Positions 1-8,490 are shown, counted from the stretch's first letter. The stretch: 40,303 bases of DNA from Dactylosporangium sucinum (GCF_014647515.1 NZ_BMPI01000056.1:407-40709), one strand, 5' to 3'. Notes: generated by a model not told the origin, from the sequence alone. Translations and numbers: made by a program.

Positions 1-137
1 ACGGACAGGTCGGTACGCGGCCGCGGCGGAAACGGACAAGTGCAGCGCGCGAGCGTGCGGAAGCGGACAAGCGCAGTGCGCGACGGTGGCGGCAGCGGAC
101 GAGGGCGGTGCGTGAGGGCGGTGGAGGCGGGCGGGGG
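1..137. repeat. Degenerate GC-rich repeats at window edge, no gene seen
   Basis: This stretch holds imperfect repeats of a unit that reads roughly GCGGACAAGYGCAGYGCGCG, at about 32-55, 63-85 and 95-115. I see no convincing coding frame. It lies beyond the 3' end of the minus-strand HTH gene. Similar GC-rich degenerate repeats lie between other genes of the window (17889-18034). It is probably non-coding intergenic repeat. Confidence 0.4.
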
Positions 138-473
138 TCAGCCGGCCAGGCGGCGGAGGCGGGAGCGCTGGGCGCATGCGTACGCGCGCTGACCCAGCCG
201 TCGGAGCTGCTCGCGGCTGCGAGCGCCCGACAGGTAGTGGTCCAGGTCCAGCGGCTCCTCGGCCGCCGCCGGAGTGGCCGTCCGCAGGCGGTAGGCGCCG
301 GCGCGGCCCGGGACCGGCTCGATCGGCAGGCCGGCCGCCGACAGCAGGTCGATGTCGAGGTAGATGGTCCGGACGTCCACGCCGAACCGGTAGGACAGCG
401 CCGCGGCCGAGACCCACGGGCGCGAGCGCAGCTGGAGCAGGATGCCGACGTGGCGGGCGTGGCGCTGCTTCAT
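138..473 (-). CDS. Short DeoR/YafY-type HTH transcriptional regulator, no effector domain
   Basis: A 111-residue protein beginning MKQRHARHV. Residues 5-65 form a winged helix of the HTH_11/DeoR type, with the recognition-helix region RFGVDVRTIYLDIDLL and the wing AGAYRL. Full-length relatives (YafY/YobV type) continue into a WYL effector domain of about 200 residues. Here the reading frame stops after an Arg-rich tail, so it is either a HTH-only protein or a 3'-truncated remnant. The ATG at 471-473 has an upstream GAGGGG, so I prefer it to the in-frame TTG at 485. A near-perfect copy of the GH92-gene operator lies in its promoter region (505-516), which suggests shared control with the mannosidase gene. 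DNA binding is inferred from the fold only. Confidence 0.6.
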   Translation of the reverse strand: MKQRHARHVGILLQLRSRPWVSAAALSYRFGVDVRTIYLDIDLLSAAGLPIEPVPGRAGAYRLRTATPAAAEEPLDLDHYLSGARSREQLRRLGQRAYACAQRSRLRRLAG

Positions 474-491
474 GGCCCCTCGCAAATGTTT

Positions 492-518
492 AGCTTAGTT
501 TACAGAAAGCGCTCTCAA
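492..518 (-). promoter_or_regulatory. Candidate promoter plus LacI-type operator half of a divergent pair
   Basis: On the minus strand TTGAGA (513-518), 15 bp and TAAGCT (492-497) form a possible -35/-10 pair for the HTH gene. The sequence GAAAGCGCTCTC (505-516) overlaps the -35 element and differs by one base from the perfect palindrome at 787-798. LacI-family operators typically have such GC-centred symmetry. This is read from sequence alone. Confidence 0.4.
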
Positions 519-739
519 ACGTTGTACGTCGATGCCTCCAAGGTCGTCAACCGGCAGTCAGGCTGCCTGTTCGCGGACCGTGGCGGCGGATCCATGAGTC
601 GTAGCAAACATTTTCGGACGCGAACTGTCAACAACCGCCCAAGAACCTGTTCGAAACTGTTCGATGCGTGAAATCCCTGTGACGCTTTCGTCAATCCTTG
701 ACACTACGGCCGACGACCCGCGACCGAGCCCTTGACGTA
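519..739. other. Divergent intergenic region, regulatory
   Basis: The gap between the HTH gene and the GH92 gene is about 350 bp and clearly less GC-rich than its surroundings. It contains the two operator-like boxes and promoter elements listed separately, an additional TTGACA at 698-703, and the octamer CTGTTCGA twice between 647 and 665. I found no credible small coding frame in it. Confidence 0.5.
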
Positions 740-749
740 TTGACAAATC

Positions 750-778
750 TTGACCAAACGTCGATCAGCGACTATGAA
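750..778 (+). promoter_or_regulatory. Candidate promoter of the GH92 gene
   Basis: TTGACC (750-755), a 17-bp spacer and TATGAA (773-778) give a sigma70-like promoter. An alternative TTGACA lies at 740-745. Initiation near 785-787 would leave a leader of about 45 nt before the ATG at 832, which has GGGAG upstream. This makes the earlier in-frame ATG at 778 unlikely as a start, because it lies within the -10 element. Confidence 0.5.
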
Positions 779-786
779 TGTGCATC

Positions 787-798
787 GAGAGCGCTCTC
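787..798. promoter_or_regulatory. LacI-type operator of the GH92 gene
   Basis: GAGAGCGCTCTC is a perfect 12-bp palindrome just downstream of the predicted -10 element, so a bound repressor would block initiation. The form resembles operators of actinobacterial LacI-family sugar regulators (for example the CebR box with a central AGCGCT). The cognate regulator is not adjacent. The LacI gene at 7432-8490 appears to use a different operator at its own promoter. Confidence 0.55.
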
Positions 799-831
799 CC
801 GTCCTCACCGCCATCGAACGGGAGACCACCC

Positions 832-3800
832 ATGTCCCGATCACGCACGGTCGACCGGCTGCTCGCCGGCGCTGGGGCCGCCCTGCTCGGCGGTGCCCTC
901 GCCGTCGTGCAGGCCGCACCCGCGCATGCGGCCGACCTCAACCTGACCCAGTACGTCAATCCGTTCATCGGCACCGACGACAGCAACTCGCCGAACCCGG
1001 TCGGCGGCGGCGCCGGCGGCAGCACCTACCCCGGCGCCACGGTGCCCTTCGGCATGGTCCAGTTCAGCCCGGACACGCCGACCGCGTCGCCGTCGGGGTA
1101 CCGCGACCGCGACCGCACCGTCGAGGAGTTCAGCCTCACCCACTTCAACGGCGCAGGCTGCGCCAACAACGAGGACCTCGGCCTGCTGCCCGTCACCGGC
1201 GCGCTCGGCTCCTCCCCCGGCACCGCGTGGACGAGCTACGCGAGCGCGTACACGAAGACGAACGAGAGCGCGGCCGCCGGCTACTACCGCAACCGCCTCG
1301 ACAAGTACTCGACCGACGTCGAGCTCTCGGCGACGACCCGCACCGGCGCCCTGCGGCTGACGTACCCGTCGACCAGCCAGGCCCGGCTGCTCGTCAACAC
1401 CAGTCGCAGCGCGACCGGCAACCGCAGCGGCTCGGTGAGCATCTCCGGCAGTACCGTCACCGGCAACGTCACGGCGGGCGGCTTCTGCGGCTCCTCGAAG
1501 ACGTACCCGATCTACTTCGCCATCCGCTTCGACCGGGCCCCGTCGTCGGTCGGCACCTGGAACGGCGGGACGATCAGCAACGGGTCGACGAGCACGAGCG
1601 GCGTCAACACGGGTGCGTTCGTCACGTTCGACACCACGAGCAACGCGACCGTCAACGCCACCGTCGCGCTCTCGTTCGTGAGCGTCGCCGGCGCGACCGC
1701 CAACCTCAACGCCGAGGCGGGCGCCTTCGACACGGTGCGGTCCAACGCCAACGCGGCGTGGAACACGGCCCTCAACCGCGTCCAGGCCACCGGCGGCAGC
1801 GCGGCCGACCTGCAGAAGTTCTACACGTCGCTGTACCACGTGATGCAGAACCCGAACATCTCCAGCGACGTCAACGGCCAGTACCGCGGCTTCGACAACG
1901 CCATCCACACGGCGACGCACCCGGTGTACCAGAACTACTCCGGCTGGGACATCTACCGCTCGTGGGCGGCGCTCATCGCGCTCATCGCCCCCGACGTCAC
2001 CAACGACATCATGAAGTCGATGGTCCTCGACGGCCAGCAGGGCGGCCTGCTGCCGAAGTGGTCGCAGCAGACCAACGAGGACTTCATCATGACCGGCGAC
2101 CCCGGCCCGATCATCGTGGCCAGCGCCTACGCGTTCGGCGCGCGCAGCTTCGACACCGCCGCGGCGCTGCAGCTGATGAAGAACGCCATCGCCAGCGGCA
2201 CCACGCAGGGCTCGCCCATCCGCGGGCGGCAGACCGAGTACGCGACCAACCACTACATCGTCAACCAGCCGTCGGACTCGCTGGAGTACTCGGCGTCGGA
2301 CTTCGCCGTCGCGCAGTTCGCGCAGGCGCTCGGCGACACGACCACGTACAGCTCGGCGATGACGCGTGCGCAGTACTGGCGCAGCTCGTTCTCCAGCGAG
2401 TCGAGCTACATCCACCCGCGCGGCAGCGACGGCTCGTTCTCGTGGCCGCTCAACCCGGCCCAGGAGAGCCCGTACACCGAGGGCAACGCCGCGCAGTACA
2501 CCTGGATGGTCCCGCACAACTACGCCGGGCTGATCGCGCTCATGGGCGGCCCGCAGACCGCCAAGCAGCGTCTCGACCACCACTTCACCGAGCTCAACGG
2601 CGGGCTCGTCCGCCCGTACTTCTACATCGGCAACGAGCCCGAACACAGCGTGCCGTGGGCGTACAACTTCACCGGCAACCCGGGCAGCACCGGCGCGGCC
2701 GTCCGGCGCGTCATGAACGAGTCGTTCACCACCGGCGCCGGCGGCCTGCCGGGCAACGACGACCTCGGGGCCACGTCGGCCTGGTACGTCTGGGCGGCGC
2801 TCGGCATGTACCCGGTCACGCCGGGTGCCGACACGCTCGCGCTGCACGGGCCGCTGTTCCCGTCGGTGCTCATCCAGCGCCCGGCCGGCAACATCACGAT
2901 CAACGGCGGCAACGGGACGTCGCAGTACGTGCAGAGCCTGACGCTGAACGGGTCCGCGGTGAGCAACAACTACCTGCGGTACCCGGACCTCGCGGCGGGC
3001 GGCACCCTGCAGTACACGATGGGCAACAGCGCCTCGTCGTGGGGCACCGGGGCCGGCAACGTGCCGCCCAGCTTCACCGACGGCGCCGTCCAGCCGCCGG
3101 CCGCGCCGAACCTCGGCGCCAACCTCGCCCTGAACAAGACGGCGACGGGGTCGACCGCGTGCGCCAGCGCCGAGTCGCCGGCCAAGGCGGTGGACGGGAG
3201 CCTGTCGAGCAACAGCAAGTTCTGCTCGGGCACGGCGCCGCGGTACCTCCAGGTCGACCTCGGCTCGAACCAGACGGTCGGGTCGTTCGTCCTGAAGCAC
3301 GCCGGCCTCGGCGGCGAGACCACGGGCTGGAACACCGGCGCGTTCACGATCTCCACCAGCACCGACGGCTCGACGTGGAGCCAGGCCGTGGCGATCAGCG
3401 GCAACCGCTCCAGCCGGACGCTGCACCAGGTCACGCCGCGTACCGCGCGGTACGTGAAGGTGGACGTCACCACCCCGGCCAACGACGGCAACGCCGCGGC
3501 GCGCATCTACGAGTTCGAGGTCTACAGCGCCGGCGCGACCGGTAACCTGGCCCTCAACAAGCCGGCGACGGCGGACTCGTCCTGCGCGGCGAGCGAGGGC
3601 CCGGAGAAGGCCGTCAACGGCAGCGTGTCGGGCGGCTGGAGCGACAAGTGGTGCTCCCTCGGCACCAACCGCTTCCTCCAGGTCGACCTGGGTGCGTCGA
3701 CGCACCTGAGCTCGATCGTCGTCAAGCACGCGGGCGCCGGCGGCGAGTCGGCCGGCTGGAACACCCGCGACTTCGACCTGCAGGTCTCCGACAACGGCAC

Positions 3801-3957
3801 GACCTGGACGACGGTCGCGCAGCCGCGCGGCAACACGGCGGACACGACCACGCACGCGGTGAACACAAACGGACGTTACGTGCGCATCAATGTGCTCACT
3901 CCGACGTCGAACGGTGACGCCGCGGCGCGCATCTACGAGTTCGAGGTGTACGGCTAG
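832..3957 (+). CDS. Secreted GH92 alpha-mannosidase with two F5/8 type C (CBM32-like) domains
   Basis: A 1041-residue secreted glycosidase. Residues 1-33 are a signal peptide with an AHA|AD cleavage site. Residues about 42-745 match family GH92, the calcium-dependent exo-alpha-mannosidases that trim N-glycans and mannans: NPFIGTDD at the start, the EGNAAQYTWMVPHN block with the likely general acid Glu550, IGNEPEH, and GNDDLG with Asp643/Asp644 expected to act as the base. Two discoidin-type modules follow (about 764-902 and 906-1041), both starting NLALNK and ending ARIYEFEVY, probably binding sugars of the polymer. The second start is chosen because the first ATG (778) lies in the promoter. 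A LacI-type operator precedes the gene and a 12-bp stem terminator follows it. The exact linkage specificity (1,2-, 1,3- or 1,6-) cannot be read from sequence. Confidence 0.93.
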   Translation: MSRSRTVDRLLAGAGAALLGGALAVVQAAPAHAADLNLTQYVNPFIGTDDSNSPNPVGGGAGGSTYPGATVPFGMVQFSPDTPTASPSGYRDRDRTVEEFSLTHFNGAGCANNEDLGLLPVTGALGSSPGTAWTSYASAYTKTNESAAAGYYRNRLDKYSTDVELSATTRTGALRLTYPSTSQARLLVNTSRSATGNRSGSVSISGSTVTGNVTAGGFCGSSKTYPIYFAIRFDRAPSSVGTWNGGTISNGSTSTSGVNTGAFVTFDTTSNATVNATVALSFVSVAGATANLNAEAGAFDTVRSNANAAWNTALNRVQATGGSAADLQKFYTSLYHVMQNPNISSDVNGQYRGFDNAIHTATHPVYQNYSGWDIYRSWAALIALIAPDVTNDIMKSMVLDGQQGGLLPKWSQQTNEDFIMTGDPGPIIVASAYAFGARSFDTAAALQLMKNAIASGTTQGSPIRGRQTEYATNHYIVNQPSDSLEYSASDFAVAQFAQALGDTTTYSSAMTRAQYWRSSFSSESSYIHPRGSDGSFSWPLNPAQESPYTEGNAAQYTWMVPHNYAGLIALMGGPQTAKQRLDHHFTELNGGLVRPYFYIGNEPEHSVPWAYNFTGNPGSTGAAVRRVMNESFTTGAGGLPGNDDLGATSAWYVWAALGMYPVTPGADTLALHGPLFPSVLIQRPAGNITINGGNGTSQYVQSLTLNGSAVSNNYLRYPDLAAGGTLQYTMGNSASSWGTGAGNVPPSFTDGAVQPPAAPNLGANLALNKTATGSTACASAESPAKAVDGSLSSNSKFCSGTAPRYLQVDLGSNQTVGSFVLKHAGLGGETTGWNTGAFTISTSTDGSTWSQAVAISGNRSSRTLHQVTPRTARYVKVDVTTPANDGNAAARIYEFEVYSAGATGNLALNKPATADSSCAASEGPEKAVNGSVSGGWSDKWCSLGTNRFLQVDLGASTHLSSIVVKHAGAGGESAGWNTRDFDLQVSDNGTTWTTVAQPRGNTADTTTHAVNTNGRYVRINVLTPTSNGDAAARIYEFEVYG

Positions 3958-3969
3958 ATCCACGTTCGG

Positions 3970-4008
3970 CGGACGCCCCGGTGAACGCTTCCGTTCCCGG
4001 GGCGTCCG
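3970..4008 (+). terminator. Stem-loop terminator after the GH92 gene
   Basis: CGGACGCCCCGG (3970-3981) and CCGGGGCGTCCG (3997-4008) form a perfect 12-bp stem with a 15-nt loop, 13 nt after the stop codon. No T-run follows, which is common for actinobacterial terminators. Confidence 0.7.
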
Positions 4009-4024
4009 GCACGAAGATCTGGGG

Positions 4025-5386
4025 ATGACCACCACCAAGGTTCTGCTCGACGAGTCGGAGATGCCAACGCGCTGGTACAACCTCCTCGCCGACCTGCCCT
4101 CGCCGCCCCCGCCCGTGCTGCACCCGGGCACCCTCCAGCCCGTCGGACCCGCCGACCTCGCCCCGCTGTTCCCGATGGCGCTCATCGAGCAGGAGGTGAC
4201 GACGGAGCGGTACATCCCGATCCCGGACGACGTCATGGACGTCTATCGCCTGTGGCGCCCGTCGCCGCTCTACCGCGCGCACCGCCTCGAACGCGCGCTC
4301 GGCACGCCCGCCCGCATCTACTACAAGTACGAGGGCGTCTCCCCCGCCGGCTCGCACAAGCCGAACACCGCGGTCCCGCAGGCGTACTACAACGCGGCCG
4401 CCGGCATCCGCCGCCTCACCACCGAGACCGGGGCCGGGCAGTGGGGCACCGCGCTCGCGTTCGCGGGCGGCCAGTTCGGCCTCGACGTCGAGATCTGGCA
4501 GGTGCGCGCGTCCTACGACCAGAAGCCGTACCGCAAGATCATGATCGAGACGTTCGGCGGCACGATCCACCCGTCGCCGTCGACGCTCACGGCGGCGGGT
4601 CGCGCGGTGCTGGAGCAGGACCCGGCGTCGCCCGGTTCGCTCGGCATCGCGATCAGCGAGGCCGTCGAGGTCGCCGCCCAGTCCCCCGACACGAACTACG
4701 CCCTCGGCAGCGTCCTCAACCACGTCCTGCTGCACCAGACGATCATCGGCGAGGAGGCCCTGCTCCAGTTGGCCAAGGTCGGCGACGCGCCGGACGTCAT
4801 CGTCGGCTGCACCGGCGGCGGCTCCAACTTCGCCGGCCTGGCCTTCCCGTTCCTGCGCGAGAAGCTGGCCGGCCGGATGTCCCCGACGATCCGCGCCGTC
4901 GAGCCGGCTGCGTGCCCGTCGCTGACCCGGGGCGTCTACGCCTACGACTTCGGCGACACGGCCGGGATGACCCCGCTGATGAAGATGCACACGCTGGGCC
5001 ACGACTTCATCCCCGACCCGATCCACGCGGGCGGCCTGCGATACCACGGCATGTCCCCGCTCATCTCGCACGTGTACGAGCTGGGCCTCATCGAGGCGGT
5101 GGCCAAGAGCCAGCGCGAATGCTTCGAGGCGGGGGTGCGGTTCGCCCGTACCGAGGGCATCATCCCGGCCCCGGAGCCGACGCACGCGCTGGCGGCCTGC
5201 ATCGAGGAGGCGCTGCGCTGCAAGGAGACGGGCGAGGAGAAGGTCATCCTGACCGCCCTCTGCGGCCACGGCCACCTCGACCTGGCGGCCTACGGCGCGT
5301 ACCTGTCGGGCGAGCTCCAGGACCACGCCCTCAGCGACGAGGCCATGTCGTCAGCGGTGGCCTCCCTCCCCCGGATCCCGGCGTAG
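4025..5386 (+). CDS. TrpB2-type tryptophan synthase beta chain
   Basis: A 453-residue PLP enzyme of the TrpB2 class, longer at its N terminus than the usual TrpB1 of about 400 residues. The motif EGVSPAGSHKPNTA carries the PLP lysine Lys112. GAGQWGTALA is the catalytic-loop glutamate region, GCTGGGSNFAG binds the PLP phosphate, and CGHGHLD is near the end. TrpB2 proteins condense indole with serine; they usually do not sit with trpA and may act alone as indole salvage enzymes. No trp genes are nearby, which fits that. The ATG is preceded only by GGGG with no spacing, so its ribosome site is weak. The 3' end overlaps the convergent PucR remnant by 36 bp. Confidence 0.92.
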   Translation: MTTTKVLLDESEMPTRWYNLLADLPSPPPPVLHPGTLQPVGPADLAPLFPMALIEQEVTTERYIPIPDDVMDVYRLWRPSPLYRAHRLERALGTPARIYYKYEGVSPAGSHKPNTAVPQAYYNAAAGIRRLTTETGAGQWGTALAFAGGQFGLDVEIWQVRASYDQKPYRKIMIETFGGTIHPSPSTLTAAGRAVLEQDPASPGSLGIAISEAVEVAAQSPDTNYALGSVLNHVLLHQTIIGEEALLQLAKVGDAPDVIVGCTGGGSNFAGLAFPFLREKLAGRMSPTIRAVEPAACPSLTRGVYAYDFGDTAGMTPLMKMHTLGHDFIPDPIHAGGLRYHGMSPLISHVYELGLIEAVAKSQRECFEAGVRFARTEGIIPAPEPTHALAACIEEALRCKETGEEKVILTALCGHGHLDLAAYGAYLSGELQDHALSDEAMSSAVASLPRIPA

Positions 5387-5700
5387 ATCGAACGCGGTGA
5401 GTGCGGCGTCCAGCAGGCGGGCCTGGGCCGGGACGGCCGGGTCCAGGCCCGTCATCGCCGTGATGCGGCCCAGGCGGTAGTCCAGCGTGTTGCGGTGGAC
5501 GTGCAGGTCCTGGGCCACCCGGCTGCGGTTGTGGCCGTGCCGGACGAAGCTGCGCAGCGTCTCCAGCAGGTACGGGTGGCCGGCGAGCGGGTCCAGCTTC
5601 GCCGCCAGCCGGGGCAGGCCGGGGCCGGGCCGGGCGAGCTGGTACTCCACCAGCACGTCGTCGAAGCGGTACACGCCGCAGCGGCGGCCGAGCTCCGGGA
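5351..5700 (-). pseudogene. C-terminal remnant of a PucR-type (CdaR family) regulator
   Basis: Only the last ~115 residues remain. They contain the PucR C-terminal HTH (HTH_30): GVYRFDDVLVEYQL, then HPYLLETLRSFVRHG and NRSRVAQDLHVHRNTLDYRLGRI. A full family member has 350-500 residues before this. The recognisable frame ends near 5695-5705, exactly where recognisable carboxylesterase sequence begins on the other strand. No start codon suits the fragment. A deletion between two divergent genes is the simplest explanation. Confidence 0.75.
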
Positions 5701-6290
5701 CAGCCCGATTCCGCTGCTCACCGGGACGACCACGGACGAGTACCGCCGGTGGATGGTCCCGGACGGCTCGGTCGACCGCATCGGCCGGCTGCACCTGCTG
5801 CTGGCGCGCCTGAAGTACCGCATCCCCGCCCCGGTGGTGCGCACGTACCCGGCGGCCACCCCCGGCGAGCGGCTCGGGCAACTGGCCACCGACCTGCTGC
5901 TGCGGGTGCCGATGACCGACGTCGCGGACGCCCGCACCGCCGCGACCTGGGTGTACGAGTTTGCCTGGCCGTCCCCCCGTGCTCGGCATCGGCGCCGCGC
6001 ACGCGACCGAGCTGCCGTTCGTGTTCGACACCCTCGCCGCGGCGGGCGCGGCGGCCCTGGTCGGCGAGGAGGCGCCGCAGGCCCTGGCCGACGAGATGAA
6101 CGCGGCCTGGGCGAGTTTCGTGCACGGCGAGGGGCCGGGCTGGCCGCGGTGGGACGCGAGCCGCCCGGTGCGCCGCTTCGACGGCGCCGGGAACCCCGTC
6201 GTTCACGACCCGCGCGGCGACCGGCGCGCGGCGATGAGCGCCGCCCTGAGCCGGCGGACCTCGGCGGCTATCGGCGGTTCAGGCCGCTGA
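5700..6290 (+). pseudogene. C-terminal remnant of a type-B carboxylesterase, with frameshift
   Basis: The fragment starts inside the alpha/beta-hydrolase fold with IPLLTGTTTDEYRRW, passes TWVYEFAWPSP, and continues in the next frame with GIGAAHATELPFVFDTL, in which HATELP holds the usual catalytic-His region of carboxylesterase/para-nitrobenzyl esterase proteins. The frame change lies in a run of six C at 5973-5978. The N-terminal ~350 residues, including the serine elbow GESAG, are absent. The end overlaps the MFS gene by 23 bp. Both the missing 5' part and the frameshift argue that the gene is dead. Confidence 0.75.
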
Positions 6291-7395
6291 CGCGCAGCAG
6301 GGGCGCAGCCAGAACCAGCAGGGCGGCGGCGAGGGCGGCCACCGCCAGCATGGCGCCGCGCAGCCCGACCGCGTCGGCCCACAGCCCGACGTAGACCGGG
6401 CCGACGACGAAGCCGAGGTACGACACCGTCGTGACGACCGACGTCGCCCGGCCGCGGTGGGACTCGCCGACGTTGCGCGAGACGATGCCGACGAGCGTGG
6501 GGAACAGGACCGCCGTCCCGGCCGCGGCCGCCGCGAGGCCCAGCGCGGCGACGGGCAGGCCGGGCGCGGCGGCGATGAGGACCGTGCCGGCCCCGGCGGT
6601 CAGGGCGCCGGCGACGAGGACCGTGCGCGAGTGGGCGCCCGTGAGGCCGCCGGCGGCGAACCGGGTGACGGCGACCCCGCCCGCGAAGACCGCCGGCGCG
6701 ACCGCGCTCAGCCCCAGGTCGGCGTGCAGCTCACCGTGGGCGAACACGGCGCTCCAGCTCTGGTGGGCGTTCTCCGTCGCGAACGCGAGCGCGCCCAGCA
6801 CCCCGACGAGCAGCAGCGGGGCGATCCTCCACCGCGCGGCCGGCGCCGGGATCGTTTCCGGCGCGGCGACGCGGGCGGGCAGCGTGCGGTACAGCAGGAT
6901 CGCGGCCACCAGCGCGACTGCGGCGACGGCGACGAACGGCACCGCGAGCGGCAACGGCGCGGCCAGGCCGGTGGCGAGGCTGGCGAGCACCACCAGCGTG
7001 GAGAAGACCCCGTGGGCGCGCGTGATGACCGGCCGGCCGGCGGCCTGCTCGGCCCGACCGGCGACGGCGTTCATGGCCACGTCGGCCGCGCCGCTGGTCG
7101 CGCCGACGAGGGCCAGCCCGGCGCACAGGCTCACGAGGTTCACCGCGGTCAGTGCCAGGCCGGCGCCGGCCAGGCCGAGCGCGCCGATGAGCGCGGCCGC
7201 CACCGGGCGGCCCCACCGGTCGAGCGCCCGGCCGGCCAGCAGCATCGCGGGGAGGGCACCCGCGCCGATGCACAGCAGGGCGAGGCCGAGCTGACCGTCG
7301 TCGACGCCGGCCTGGTGCTGCACCCGGGGTACCGAGGCACCCCAGACACCCCAGAAGGCACCGAACGCACCGAAGGCCACGAACGCAGGGGTCAT
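6268..7395 (-). CDS. MFS transporter (YbjJ-like)
   Basis: A 375-residue integral membrane protein of the major facilitator superfamily. About 12 hydrophobic segments are visible, with the A-motif-like loop GRALDRWGRP between TM2 and TM3 and HRGRATSVVTT in the second half. It resembles YbjJ-type and sugar-efflux-like MFS proteins; the substrate cannot be told. The ATG at 7395 abuts an 18-bp operator and has no ribosome site. TATCGT (7403-7408) lies 7 nt upstream, so the message is probably leaderless. It is transcribed divergently from a LacI regulator, which most likely controls it. Confidence 0.85.
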   Translation of the reverse strand: MTPAFVAFGAFGAFWGVWGASVPRVQHQAGVDDGQLGLALLCIGAGALPAMLLAGRALDRWGRPVAAALIGALGLAGAGLALTAVNLVSLCAGLALVGATSGAADVAMNAVAGRAEQAAGRPVITRAHGVFSTLVVLASLATGLAAPLPLAVPFVAVAAVALVAAILLYRTLPARVAAPETIPAPAARWRIAPLLLVGVLGALAFATENAHQSWSAVFAHGELHADLGLSAVAPAVFAGGVAVTRFAAGGLTGAHSRTVLVAGALTAGAGTVLIAAAPGLPVAALGLAAAAAGTAVLFPTLVGIVSRNVGESHRGRATSVVTTVSYLGFVVGPVYVGLWADAVGLRGAMLAVAALAAALLVLAAPLLRVSGLNRR

Positions 7396-7413
7396 CTGTG
7401 TAACGATACACAG
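7396..7413. promoter_or_regulatory. LacI operator shared by the MFS and lacI-type genes
   Basis: CTGTGTAACGATACACAG is an 18-bp palindrome (16 of 18 positions symmetric) with the central CG typical of LacI/PurR-family operators. It fills the 36-bp gap between the two divergent start codons and contains the MFS -10 element TATCGT. A bound dimer would repress the transporter directly and probably the regulator too. Confidence 0.7.
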
Positions 7414-7419
7414 CGGCGC

Positions 7420-7425
7420 TACAGT
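7420..7425 (+). promoter_or_regulatory. -10 element of a leaderless lacI-type gene
   Basis: TACAGT ends 6 nt before the GTG at 7432. Initiation would therefore fall on the start codon. There is no ribosome-binding site in the gap. Confidence 0.5.
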
Positions 7426-7431
7426 CGCAAG

Positions 7432-8490
7432 GTGACGAAGTCGGGGCGGGCGACCCTCGCGCAGGTGGCCGAGCTGGCCGGCGTGTCGGTCATGACCGCC
7501 TCGTACACGTACAACCGCCCGGAGCGCGTGTCGGACCAGGCCCGGGCCAAGGTGCTTGCCGCGGCGGACCAGCTCGGCTACGCCGGGCCCGACCCGAGCG
7601 CCCGGTCGCTGCGCCGGGGCAGCACCCACGCGCTCGGTGTCGTGATGGGCGAGCACCTGAGCTACGCGTTCGACGACCCGGAGGCGGTGTCGTTCCTCGC
7701 CGGGATCGCCGACGTGTGCGCCGACCGCGGTTACGCCATGACGATCCTGCCGATCACGGGCGGGGCCGACGACGTCCCGCGGGTCAAGGGCGCCGCCGTC
7801 GACGGGTATGTCGTGTGGACGACCGCCGACGACGATCCGGTCCTGGCGGCCGTGCAGGCGATGCGCCGCCCGGCCGTGGTCCACGGCGGGCCGGCGGTCC
7901 GCGGGCTGGGGCTGGTGACCGTCGACAACCGCGCGGCGGCCGCGGCGGTCGGCGCGGCCGCGTTCGCGGGCGCGCGCCGCCCGGCGATCGTCAGCTTCCC
8001 GCTGTCCCGCGACCGGGTCAGCACGGTGACCCGCGGCGACCGGATCACGGACGTGCTGTTCCCGGTGACGCGCGAGCGGCTGGAGGGGTATCGCCAGGCG
8101 GCCGAGGACGCCGGCACCGACTGGGGCGACGTCGTCGTCGGGGTCTGCGCCCGCAACGACGCCGCGGAGGCCGAACGGGTCGCGGCGGCCCTGCTCGCGG
8201 CGCCCGACCCGCCCGACGCGATCGCCGCGATGAGCGACCAGCAGGCGGCCGGCGTCGTCCGCGCCGCCCGCGACACCGGTCGCCGCATCCCCGACGACCT
8301 GGCGGTCACGGGATGGGACGACTCGGCGGTGGCGGCCTCGCTCGGGCTGACGACGGTCGCGCAGTCGCTGCGCGAGCAGGGGGCGGCCTGCGCCGTCGCC
8401 GCGCTCGGCCGGCCGCGGCACTCCCGCGGCGCCGCCTGGTCCGTCGTCCGGCGGGCCAGCACCCGGCCGCTCAGCGGCGCCAGCGGATGA
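7432..8490 (+). CDS. LacI-family transcriptional regulator
   Basis: A 352-residue repressor starting with GTG (VTKSGRATLAQ). Residues 8-28 are the LacI HTH (TLAQVAELAGVSVMTASYTYN), followed by the hinge region with a long DPSARSLRRGSTHALGVV. The rest is a periplasmic-binding-protein-like effector domain, ending with DAIAAMSDQQAAGVVRAA, PDDLAVTGWDDSAVAASLGLTTVAQS. The ligand is unknown. It is divergent from the MFS transporter over a shared operator at 7396-7413, so it is likely its local regulator and an autorepressor. The 3' end overlaps the convergent gene by 20 bp. Confidence 0.9.
   Translation: MTKSGRATLAQVAELAGVSVMTASYTYNRPERVSDQARAKVLAAADQLGYAGPDPSARSLRRGSTHALGVVMGEHLSYAFDDPEAVSFLAGIADVCADRGYAMTILPITGGADDVPRVKGAAVDGYVVWTTADDDPVLAAVQAMRRPAVVHGGPAVRGLGLVTVDNRAAAAAVGAAAFAGARRPAIVSFPLSRDRVSTVTRGDRITDVLFPVTRERLEGYRQAAEDAGTDWGDVVVGVCARNDAAEAERVAAALLAAPDPPDAIAAMSDQQAAGVVRAARDTGRRIPDDLAVTGWDDSAVAASLGLTTVAQSLREQGAACAVAALGRPRHSRGAAWSVVRRASTRPLSGASG

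Noticed and set aside
841..4236. Very long open frame on the minus strand opposite the GH92 gene
   Set aside because: It is Arg/Ala/Gly-rich with no family motif. In high-GC DNA the antisense frame of a real gene stays open because of G/C third positions.
787..8490. The LacI regulator at 7432-8490 as the controller of the GH92 gene
   Set aside because: Its own promoter palindrome (CTGTGTAACGATACACAG) differs from the GH92 box (GAGAGCGCTCTC), and the genes are 6.6 kb apart with unrelated genes between.
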